From positions 1 through 64,000 of IMG/VR virus record IMGVR_UViG_3300047457_001149: 64,000 nucleotides of DNA; one strand, written 5' to 3'. The stretch is from a virus. The notes below the pieces were generated by a model. That model did not search any database. It saw nothing but the letters and a program-made list of their open reading frames with translations, and was not told the DNA's origin. The translations under genes and the position numbers were made by a program. Below are positions 23,201 through 29,279 of this stretch, in pieces. How positions within the stretch are numbered: the first letter of the stretch is position 1; each line of letters begins with the position of its first letter.

Positions 23201-23787
23201 GGAAGTCGTTCGTGATTCGAGTGACTGAGTCGCGTCGCGGGCGCCTCACCGCCAACGCGCGAAACAACATCTCCACCCAGCTCTTCGACACGCTCCTGCG
23301 CACGAACAACTTGCGGATCGGGAGCACGGGGGCCGTTACCTCAGCGGCCGTCATGCTCGCGTCCAGTGACCCTACGCGTTGGATGGCCCTCAACCACGCG
23401 CAGTCGGGCGTCTACTACTTCGACGACATGGGGCTCATGGTCATCGACTGGATCTCGGTCGTCTCCCCCGGCGGCCTTTTGCACCGCGTCGAGCCTTACT
23501 GCCGCACGCAGTACAACTTGCTCAAGCATCAGCTGGACCAGCATCCTTTCGCACTCCGCGAGCATCAGTACGACACTGGCCGAGTTCTCTCTGCGCTCCG
23601 CACTCTGGGCGGATTCATGCGAACGGACGAGATCACGGTCCTCAACGTCAAGAAGCCCATCGAAGAGCTCCGCGCCGCGTACGTCGATCGTCCGGTCGAA
23701 TCACGCGACGTCGGAGTGCCTCGGCCTGACCTCGCTGACGACGGCCCGCCGGGGCTGCCCCGCAAGCGTCAGGTCTTCAACAACTAG
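20293..23787 (+). CDS. Primase-helicase fusion
   Basis: 1164 aa. The N terminus has a DnaG-type zinc-finger region: C-x8-H-x15-C-x2-C (NCLASSVTGHVDKN...VRCKACGYFTRDV, about 55-95). A TOPRIM-like domain follows with FYLVEGENDAISAQEQ (about 325-340) and HLLPDHPTRG. The C-terminal part is a P-loop ATPase with VELVGQHSSGKSTM (Walker A, about 757-770) and downstream blocks (MIIATNVV, RRMTIETV) like SF3/AAA-type phage helicases. It would make primers and unwind DNA at the replication fork. The gene follows the nuclease by 18 nt and precedes the polymerase by 44 nt, so it belongs to a replication operon. Confidence 0.85.
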   Translation: MARKAAAAVGAAKFTYNDSHKLMSRLDLGQFKTLLEHTFPENRIIQVGASAIKTNCLASSVTGHVDKNPSMYLDVARGTVRCKACGYFTRDVLQLFQDARGWSYRETLSQILTYTGQRLVSDKLEAEVEAYDIHNLAHVILLWVCSTYTQRLLAPPVDPEDRKNYDDIALHAAAAVLDWLFKQRGHRPELLPQLPYGVWPPAHILTSYAAQRLEDVANAQYARYQNTFLTPERREKVLDRIKHLTANVGMEWTNSVAFFNGHGLRTPGKIRLRRPAHDDQKDGNYLVLPGFADNDPIGYFGLWANHLGGLDPSEAKALRFYLVEGENDAISAQEQLLSRGETGYVFLASNGSHNDIDALAGAGIDAVHLLPDHPTRGNGEVWMRGRLVTASEVPVRVFRGWSELDTIPGMPKDPDDAIALGGFDVVKRVVIDEVDKWFVPVDVWALDRTLEDATLLGPDDIREKTAVAVSYGECVRNATQLAQYIDRVCQRLGLTPAIVRGMIIRSKDDEAGLIARIVDVLNRSFHPLYKEDTPRGAIIYLHHRATDRTIRFGTDDGQGALSSIANVVGDVYTFFVENVGIPAWIIPQQGPGATMPIRELQRILADYVKIAMQSLFQDLPAREECEQYGQGPHAVEDLNAPFNVALYVVNGMSVYEGTFAPDGTPRLDWKRLEGPSKGKMIFLLDAVPVFPELRTVADLEAGNSYTLEDVQQYIGKLAKVYSTGWRTLNTDIDALLLAYYQAAFSCPVLCPSKVHVELVGQHSSGKSTMLSTFCGIQFPHLQVCVWAKGMSSYTAASLYQGFNRCATMMGLEEFTRDLSTNTAKNGQIQSCNEILRQCTFPGGAVITRAIPTGGVKKMIIATNVVTASINPAHDPQDASRRMTIETVKVEGLKDPSIQFAEVFPPDEMTRMRRVFGLGLFKFFRVFREHFSVIERELATGKVVTSFAVDTRFLRNFYPVAPLMTMLGQDWKSFVIRVTESRRGRLTANARNNISTQLFDTLLRTNNLRIGSTGAVTSAAVMLASSDPTRWMALNHAQSGVYYFDDMGLMVIDWISVVSPGGLLHRVEPYCRTQYNLLKHQLDQHPFALREHQYDTGRVLSALRTLGGFMRTDEITVLNVKKPIEELRAAYVDRPVESRDVGVPRPDLADDGPPGLPRKRQVFNN

Positions 23788-23794
23788 GAGTCAC

Positions 23795-23854
23795 ATGATC
23801 ACCGAGAGCCGTCAGGCGCTCAGGAGCGGCGATGCCTACCGTCACGCTCGCTGA
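23795..23854 (+). CDS. Possible 19-residue leader peptide overlapping the pol start
   Basis: ATG at 23795 follows CTAGGAG by 4 nt and reads MITESRQALRSGDAYRHAR before stopping at 23854, 22 nt inside the polymerase gene. It could couple or tune translation of the polymerase. It may equally be a fortuitous ribosome site. No homology. Confidence 0.3.
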   Translation: MITESRQALRSGDAYRHAR

Positions 23855-26800
23855 GCCGCCTCCGCCATTCCATTGTTCGGTGTGCGCCAAGCCCGAGCTC
23901 GTCAACAAGGCGGGACCTGGCTGCGTCGCTTGCCCTGCGTTTAAGGGCGCGCACTACTACCCCCAGAGCGAGGGCTCTGACATTGCCGACGTCGTTATCG
24001 TCGGTGACGTCCCAAGCCCTCCGCGTCTTGTGGTCCTCGACGGCAAGCAAGTCGAGGCGCCCGAGATCTTTCACCAATCGTTCAAGGACGACGGCGCCCG
24101 CGTCCTCAAGAACGCGATTCGCGAAGTCCAGCGAAAGTCCCCCGACCAGTTCGGCAACCTCAACTTCCGGTACGTGTACGCGGTAAAGTGCGCGGTCGAC
24201 AGTCCGAGCAAGGCGGCGATTACGGCGTGCCGCACGCCGCTCAAAGCTGAGCTCAACCGCGTCGCCTCTTTCCGAAACCCTGACGGGCTCGACAAGCACC
24301 TGACGGTTCTCGCGTGCGGCGTACCCGCGCTGCACGCGCTCGGCGTTCCCGTTCGCTCCGAAAAGGAAGCTAGCGGGCGCGTCTTCGACAACGTCCCGTT
24401 CGGCGACGTCCGCCTAACCGTCATCTTCACGCGCTCGCTCAAGGCGTTGGCGGTGGCGGTCGGCAAGTACAGCTCTCTCCTCGCTGATGTCGAGCGCGCC
24501 ATGCGCATCGCCACTAAGGCTGAGGTTCGCACGCTGCCGCAAGAAGAGGTCGAGAAGGACTACGTCTACCCGAAGACTCTCGACGAGGTGAAGGCGCTTG
24601 TGCAGCACGTCTTCCACTACACCGGGGACGCCAACGTGTCCTCGATGGACTGGAAGATCTCTTTCGACACCGAGACCAACACGCTCCACCCGCACTGGTC
24701 GGGCACGAAGCTGGTCGCGGTCTCCTTCGCGTGGGACACGGGCAAGGCGGCTACCGTCGCGCTCTGGCACCACGAGACGCCCTACGACCCGCAGGCCGCT
24801 TACGAGGAGGTCTGCTGGCTGCTGCGATCCGGCAAGCCCGTCGTCTGGTTCAACGCTAAGTACGACTTCAAGGTCTTCTGGCGCCTGGGCTGGCCACAAG
24901 GGCCGGTCGGCAACATCTCCTGGGACGTCTTCCTGGGCGAACACGTTCTCGAAGAAGACAAGAAGGGGCAGTACAATCTCAAGTACCTGACCAAGCAGGA
25001 CTTGCCCTTCCTCGCCGGCTACGAGGACAAGCTGCACGATGTCTTGGAGAAAAACGACAGCGCGCCGCTGTCGACCGTGAAGGTGAGCGAGACAAAGACG
25101 GTCAAGCTGCCGCAGGCGGTCGCGGACGCGCTGCAACGCTGCATCGACGCGAAGTTCATCAAGTCGGCCAATTTCCGGGCGACGACCATGACCAAGCTCT
25201 TGAGCAGCGCTGAGACAACGGCGGAGCAGAAGGCTGACGTTCAGATCCTCGTGAACGCAAAGGCCAACGGCGAGTTTACGGAGAAGGCTGAGAAGGCGGC
25301 GAAGAAGGAGAAGAAACAGCAGGGCGGATTCGAGAACGTCCCGCTGAAAGAGATGTACTTCTACGCCGCCGTCGACGCTGACGCCACGCGCCGACTCTAC
25401 GTCAAGCAGCGCCATCGCATGGCGGACGAGGATGACAAGTTCGCGCGTTGGCGCGAGCAGGTTGACACTGAAATTCGTTTCGGGCCACCCAACAGCGAGC
25501 TCTCAGCCTACCGGGTCGAGGTGCTGTGCTCGAACGACTCTCCGCTGGAGCGGCTGGTGCGGGAGGACTACCTGCCGCGCCAAACGCAGCTGGCGAAGAT
25601 CGAGTTCAACGGCATCAACATCGATCAGAGCTATCGAGAGTGGGGCGAGCGCGCGCTCGACAACACGATCAACGCCACCACCGAGAAGATCTACGAGCTC
25701 TGCGGAGAGTCGTTCAAGCTCGGCAGCGCAAAGAAGCTCGCGACATTCCTCTTCGAGGGCGGCGCAGGCTACATCCATCCGGACCCCGAGCTCGCCCGAC
25801 AGATCGCAGAGGAGAACCCTCAAACGGTCCGTTACGTCGGCGGGCGGATGATGTTCCGTTCGCAGCACTACACCCTGAAGGGCCAGATGCAGACGAGCGA
25901 GGCGGTGCTGAAGCACCTCGTCGCGCGCTACCGCTGCCCGCTAGCCAACCTGCTGATGACTTTGAAGAAGGCCGACAAGGCGCGCAACAGCTTCTTCAAG
26001 AACATCGGCGTCCTGTCGAACATGTTCGGCGACGGGCACATCCACCCGGGCTACAACCTGACGGGCACGAGCACGGGCCGCCTTTCGTCCTCTTCGGGCG
26101 TCGACGGCGTCGGCTTCAACAATCAGAACATCCCCAAGGGGATGCTCGGCGCGCTCAAAGACGCGCGCGGCGCCCTCGTCCTCAACGGCGAAGGCAAGCC
26201 GGTCTTTGACGGCGTAAAGTGCAAGCGCCTCTTTCTCCCGGACGACGACAGCTACTGCTTCGGCAACGCTGACGCCAAGGGCGCAGAGGTCTCGATCTTC
26301 GCCGGCTACTCGAAGGACAACGCGCTCACCGCCGCTCTCATCGACGGCATGGACGCGCACTGCTTCTTCGCCAGCCAGTGCTTGAACCCGGACCTCGTGG
26401 CGGCCGGCCTGAGCGGGGAAGATCGTCGGCTGGCGCTCGCCAAGGCGTCGATCGACGATGACCACGCTTGGTCCTACGAGGACTTCCTCAAGGGCAAGGA
26501 CGACCTCCTCGAAGACAAGGCTTACGGCAAGCGGCTCAAGGCCTTGCGCGACAACATCAAGCGCCTCGTCTTCGGCATGCTCTACGGCGCCGGCGTCAAG
26601 AAGGTTGCGGACATCGCGGGCATCAACCTGGAGCTTGCCAAAAAGATCCAGGAGTTGCTCTTCTCGAAGTTTCCGACTATCAAGAGCTTCATCGACCAGA
26701 CGATCTGGGAGATGCGGATGTTCGGAATCGTCGAGACGTACCACGGGCGGCGCCGCCGCTTCTCCCTCGGAAAGAGCGCGCCGTCGTCGCTTCGATCCAA

Positions 26801-27230
26801 GGCGGAGCGGCAGGCGGTCAATTTCAAGATCCAGGCGACCAACAGCGACATCGTCATGATGGTGCTCTGCTGGGTGTCTGAGGTCATTGAACGCGATCTG
26901 AAAGGCCGCCTCTTGCTGACCGTGCACGACTCAATCGGATTTCAGGTGCCGAAGAAGTACGCGCATCAAGTCCCTGAGATCTTCAAGAAGTACGGCACGG
27001 ACCGCGTCGCTGAGGCTTGCCCCTGGCTGCCCGTTCCCTATCGGTGGGACGTTGAGCTCGGTCCGAACTACGGCGACGTCATCGGCGCAGACAAGTACAT
27101 CGCCAAGCTTCCGGCGGCCCTCCCTGAGCCGGAGCTTGACGGGTACACCGACGAGGAGATCTTCGACGATCTCCGCGACCCAGAGGCGCACGACCTCGCG
27201 CCTCTCACCAAGCCGCGAGAAGCGGCGTAG
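23832..27230 (+). CDS. polA: DNA polymerase A with N-terminal UDG-like and 3'-5' exonuclease domains
   Basis: 1132 aa, ATG preceded by CAGGAG. Residues 1-230 resemble family-4-type uracil-DNA glycosylases: Cys pairs (CSVC, GCVACPAFKGA), VVIVGDVPS, YAVKCAVDSP...ACRTPL, LACGVPALHALGV. The family's HPS-type motif reads FTRSL, so the catalytic His seems lost. Residues about 235-530 are a DnaQ-like proofreading domain (ISFDTETNTLHP, VVWFNAKYDFKVFWRLGW) with a charged insertion. Residues about 580-1100 are family A polymerase: motif A NADAKGAEVS, motif B RDNIKRLVFGMLYGAG, motif C LTVHDSI (HDE in most relatives). This is the replicative polymerase. UDG-like domains fused to phage PolA are known in a few lineages; this one may bind uracil DNA or be structural. 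Confidence 0.92.
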   Translation: MPTVTLAEPPPPFHCSVCAKPELVNKAGPGCVACPAFKGAHYYPQSEGSDIADVVIVGDVPSPPRLVVLDGKQVEAPEIFHQSFKDDGARVLKNAIREVQRKSPDQFGNLNFRYVYAVKCAVDSPSKAAITACRTPLKAELNRVASFRNPDGLDKHLTVLACGVPALHALGVPVRSEKEASGRVFDNVPFGDVRLTVIFTRSLKALAVAVGKYSSLLADVERAMRIATKAEVRTLPQEEVEKDYVYPKTLDEVKALVQHVFHYTGDANVSSMDWKISFDTETNTLHPHWSGTKLVAVSFAWDTGKAATVALWHHETPYDPQAAYEEVCWLLRSGKPVVWFNAKYDFKVFWRLGWPQGPVGNISWDVFLGEHVLEEDKKGQYNLKYLTKQDLPFLAGYEDKLHDVLEKNDSAPLSTVKVSETKTVKLPQAVADALQRCIDAKFIKSANFRATTMTKLLSSAETTAEQKADVQILVNAKANGEFTEKAEKAAKKEKKQQGGFENVPLKEMYFYAAVDADATRRLYVKQRHRMADEDDKFARWREQVDTEIRFGPPNSELSAYRVEVLCSNDSPLERLVREDYLPRQTQLAKIEFNGINIDQSYREWGERALDNTINATTEKIYELCGESFKLGSAKKLATFLFEGGAGYIHPDPELARQIAEENPQTVRYVGGRMMFRSQHYTLKGQMQTSEAVLKHLVARYRCPLANLLMTLKKADKARNSFFKNIGVLSNMFGDGHIHPGYNLTGTSTGRLSSSSGVDGVGFNNQNIPKGMLGALKDARGALVLNGEGKPVFDGVKCKRLFLPDDDSYCFGNADAKGAEVSIFAGYSKDNALTAALIDGMDAHCFFASQCLNPDLVAAGLSGEDRRLALAKASIDDDHAWSYEDFLKGKDDLLEDKAYGKRLKALRDNIKRLVFGMLYGAGVKKVADIAGINLELAKKIQELLFSKFPTIKSFIDQTIWEMRMFGIVETYHGRRRRFSLGKSAPSSLRSKAERQAVNFKIQATNSDIVMMVLCWVSEVIERDLKGRLLLTVHDSIGFQVPKKYAHQVPEIFKKYGTDRVAEACPWLPVPYRWDVELGPNYGDVIGADKYIAKLPAALPEPELDGYTDEEIFDDLRDPEAHDLAPLTKPREAA

Positions 27231-27237
27231 GAGCCCC

Positions 27238-27825
27238 ATGTACAAGAAGTCTTCTGGCCTGCCTGACCTTGCCTTCGTCGATGTCGAGACGCTGGGGCTG
27301 AACCCGGAGAAGCACCGCGTCATTGAGATCGCGGTGTCGAGGGTTCCGTTCGACGTCAAGAAGTGGCCGGCCTCGCCAGAGATTCTGGTGAGGCGGTTCA
27401 CGCCATCGGCTGAAGACTTGGCGCAGGCAGAGCCAGGAGCGCTTCGCGTCAACGGGTATCACGCGGGACACCCAGAGTGGTCCGACGCCGTGCCCGACCA
27501 GAAGGGCGCTTGGCAGATGCTCAACTCGCTCGTCCTCCGAGACGCCGTGCTCGTCAGCCAGAACGTCCCCTTCGACCGGGGCTTCATGGAGGCCGAGCTC
27601 CGACGGGCCGGCGTGACAAACCCTTTCTGGGCTCGCCGCTTCATCGACATCCAGAGCTACTCCGCGCTCATCGCGATGGAGAAGGGTCTCAGCAAGTGGG
27701 GTCTGCACGACGTCTACTCGGCGCTCGGACTGCCTGCTTTGCAGGAACACCGCGCGGCGGCGGACGTTCAGCGCGGCATGGCGGTGTTCGAGTACGTCTA
27801 CGACCGGGTCATGAAAACGGCGTAA
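27238..27825 (+). CDS. DEDDh-type 3'-5' exonuclease (DnaQ-like)
   Basis: 195 aa, ATG 7 nt after the polymerase stop with AGGAG upstream. The motifs are FVDVETLGL (D-x-E, residues 14-16), SQNVPFDRGFM (second Asp, about 110) and EHRAAADVQ (H-x4-D, about 170-175), the DEDDh signature. Such proteins are polymerase proofreading subunits or trimming nucleases. It probably works with the polymerase, which has its own exonuclease domain. Its last codons and stop (AAAACGGCGTAA) contain a copy of the dispersed word. Its 3' end is duplicated in degraded form at 28239-28319. Confidence 0.88.
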   Translation: MYKKSSGLPDLAFVDVETLGLNPEKHRVIEIAVSRVPFDVKKWPASPEILVRRFTPSAEDLAQAEPGALRVNGYHAGHPEWSDAVPDQKGAWQMLNSLVLRDAVLVSQNVPFDRGFMEAELRRAGVTNPFWARRFIDIQSYSALIAMEKGLSKWGLHDVYSALGLPALQEHRAAADVQRGMAVFEYVYDRVMKTA

Positions 27826-27828
27826 ACG

Positions 27829-27838
27829 CGGGTATAAG
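27829..27838 (+). promoter_or_regulatory. Candidate -10 of accessory cassette 1 (GGGTATAAG)
   Basis: CGGGTATAAG ends 5 nt before the ATG at 27844. The same context, GCGGGTAAAAGGCAGTATGG, occurs before the second cassette at 28331. The close spacing implies a leaderless or nearly leaderless transcript if this is a -10. No ribosome site precedes either ATG, which fits. Confidence 0.45.
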
Positions 27839-27843
27839 GCAGT

Positions 27844-28167
27844 ATGGACAACCATCTGTCTGAAGCGCGTCGAATCGTTCTCAAAACCCTGTCTATCTGG
27901 GCCTCCGGACTTAACGGTCCGGAGGCAAAGGCTCTGGCGGCGGCGGCATCGCCGGAAGAGCTGTCGTCCGCGTACGCGAAGGTTATCGCCTTCGCGGACG
28001 AGCACTACAGGCGCGGGCGCGGGTGGGCCTACCGCCGCGACGCAGAGCGGAGCTACTTCGCCGCAAAAAAAGCGGTCGAGTGGCTCGACCGCGCACCTTC
28101 GTACCGCGAGCTGGATGACTGGGGGTCTCGCGTGTACCGCGAGACCTGCATCGCTCGCTGCTCGTAA
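27844..28167 (+). CDS. Accessory protein, cassette 1
   Basis: 107 aa, MDNHLSEARRIVLKTL start. The sequence is helical and rich in Ala, Arg and Tyr (FADEHYRRGRGWAYRRDAERSYFAAKKAVEWLDRAPSY). It lies between the exonuclease and terminator 1 with its own candidate promoter, the layout of a phage moron. The first residues (MxNHL) match those of the 28347 gene, but the rest does not. Unknown function; a small host-interaction protein is plausible but unproven. Confidence 0.65.
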   Translation: MDNHLSEARRIVLKTLSIWASGLNGPEAKALAAAASPEELSSAYAKVIAFADEHYRRGRGWAYRRDAERSYFAAKKAVEWLDRAPSYRELDDWGSRVYRETCIARCS

Positions 28168-28185
28168 GACCTCCGTCCTGGAGGC

Positions 28186-28228
28186 ACCGCCCCGCGCCGT
28201 TCGGCGCGGCCAAAGGGGCGGTTTCTTT
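28186..28228 (+). terminator. Rho-independent terminator, copy 1
   Basis: Outer stem ACCGCCCC/GGGGCGGT encloses an inner hairpin GCGCCG-TT-CGGCGC and is followed by TTTCTTT. A second small hairpin (CCTCC/GGAGG) precedes it. The whole unit from the TAA at 28165 is repeated almost base for base at 29210-29278. Confidence 0.85.
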
Positions 28229-28238
28229 GGCCGTCAAT

Positions 28239-28319
28239 TGGGGCCTGCACGACGTCTACGCTGCGCTCGGACTGCCGTGTTCAAGTACGTCTACGACCGC
28301 GTCATGAAAACGCCGTAAA
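28239..28319 (+). pseudogene. Degenerate duplicate of the exonuclease 3' end
   Basis: TTGGGGCCTGCACGACGTCT at 28239 and GTCTACGACCGCGTCATGAA near 28288 match the last part of the exonuclease gene (about 27698-27826) with scattered substitutions and an internal deletion of roughly 55 nt. It ends with the same ATGAAAACGSCGTAA stop context. It has no start and cannot make the protein. It marks the boundary of a tandem duplication that separates the two accessory cassettes. Confidence 0.85.
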
Positions 28320-28331
28320 AAAGGTGTTTTG

Positions 28332-28341
28332 CGGGTAAAAG
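28332..28341 (+). promoter_or_regulatory. Candidate -10 of accessory cassette 2 (GGGTAAAAG)
   Basis: CGGGTAAAAG ends 5 nt before the ATG at 28347, the same spacing and flanks as the copy at 27829. It is preserved after the duplication while the downstream coding sequence has changed, which suggests the element is functional. Confidence 0.45.
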
Positions 28342-28346
28342 GCAGT

Positions 28347-28880
28347 ATGGGAAACCATCTGCCTTCCTGGGCGGCGTCGGAGCTCGTGCTCCGCGCCATC
28401 GACAACACCATCGCCGCGCCCAAGCAGGGCGCGGCGTACTTCCGGCGCCCCGCCGGAAGTTACATCCCCCACCTCGCGGCGCTCCCCGCCGACGAGGAGG
28501 GCCCGCGCGCGGCGGGAGTCCTCCGCGAACTGGCCAGAGATGGCCAGTACGTGGAAGTGACCGAACAAGTGAGGAAGTCAGGCGCGTCCTTCGGGGCGTG
28601 CCGGTACTTCAGGGTCGAGGGCGTGGCCGGGGTGGAGGCAGCGTGCCTCCTCTCCGACCTCTCCGAAGACGAGCTCGGGCTGGTGCGCGCCCGCAAGGGC
28701 CACCACCAGCCCGAGCTGGTGGCCCCGGGCGTGCCCGCCCGGAACGTCAACTTCCTCCACGTCTGCGTGGGGGACCCGGGCAACCCGGGCAGCGAGATCG
28801 ACCCCGCTACGGCGGTGGTCTACTTCTGGGCCCCCGGGCGGGTCCTCCCGCCCGGGCTCACGGTCAAGCTCGACCGATGA
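28347..28880 (+). CDS. Accessory protein, cassette 2, first gene
   Basis: 177 aa from the ATG at 28347; an upstream TTG in frame is unlikely. N terminus MGNHLPSWAASELVLRAIDN, then FRRPAGSYIPHLAALPADE, and a C-terminal part rich in Pro, Gly and Val (PGVPARNVNFLHVCVGDPGN, VVYFWAPGRVLPPGLTVKL) that looks like a small beta-rich domain. Third-position GC is very high here. No family recognised. The next gene overlaps its stop (ATGA), so the two are translated together. Confidence 0.65.
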   Translation: MGNHLPSWAASELVLRAIDNTIAAPKQGAAYFRRPAGSYIPHLAALPADEEGPRAAGVLRELARDGQYVEVTEQVRKSGASFGACRYFRVEGVAGVEAACLLSDLSEDELGLVRARKGHHQPELVAPGVPARNVNFLHVCVGDPGNPGSEIDPATAVVYFWAPGRVLPPGLTVKLDR

Positions 28881-29212
28881 CGCCCCCGGACGGTGTCCAG
28901 GGGTGGCTCGACTCCTTCGGGAGGCAAGCCCAAAAATGCGCGGCCAGCCGGGAGTGGACCCGGCTGGCCTGTAGCCTGACCATGCTGGGCGTCCCCGAGC
29001 CCGGTAATTGGATTGAAGACGTCAGCAATGACGTCGACCTCGCCTGGGTGGACGCGCACCCGGGCGAGTACGCGGCCCTCGTGGCCGATCTCATCCCGCG
29101 AGAGGCTCTCAAGCCCCTTGCGGCGGTGTTCGCGAGGGACGTGAAGACGTCCCGCATCTGCTCGCGGCCAGAGTATGCCGCGTTTCTCAGGGACTGGTTG
29201 AGGTCTCTGTAA
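28877..29212 (+). CDS. Accessory protein, cassette 2, second gene
   Basis: 111 aa from the ATG at 28877 overlapping the previous stop. Sequence: MTPPDGVQGWLDSFGRQAQ, WTRLACSLTMLGVPEPGNW, DLAWVDAHPGEYAALVADL, ending FLRDWLRSL. Mostly helical and acidic with many Trp. Acidic, compact proteins in moron cassettes are sometimes inhibitors of host systems, but no specific similarity was seen. Terminator 2 follows directly. Confidence 0.65.
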   Translation: MTPPDGVQGWLDSFGRQAQKCAASREWTRLACSLTMLGVPEPGNWIEDVSNDVDLAWVDAHPGEYAALVADLIPREALKPLAAVFARDVKTSRICSRPEYAAFLRDWLRSL

Positions 29213-29230
29213 GCCCTCCGTCCTGGAGGC

Positions 29231-29273
29231 ACCGCCCCGCGCCGTTCGGCGCGTCCAAAGGGGCGGTTTTCTT
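29231..29273 (+). terminator. Rho-independent terminator, copy 2
   Basis: Near-identical copy of terminator 1: ACCGCCCC/GGGGCGGT stem with the inner GCGCCGTTCGGCGC hairpin, followed by TTTTCTTT. It lies between the convergent accessory genes and the terminase gene (stop at 29280). Confidence 0.85.
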
Positions 29274-29279
29274 TGGCCG

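Larger units (their letters stand above)
28165..29278 (+). repeat. Direct repeat flanking accessory cassettes (terminator units)
   Basis: About 74 nt from the TAA stop through GGCCGTCAAT occur at 28165-28238 and again at 29210-29278, differing at only a few bases. With the duplicated exonuclease end (28239-28319) and the duplicated GCGGGTANAAGGCAGTATGG segment, they define two tandem cassettes of the form exonuclease-end, promoter, small gene(s), terminator. This is the footprint of a tandem duplication followed by replacement of the inner gene. Confidence 0.85.
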
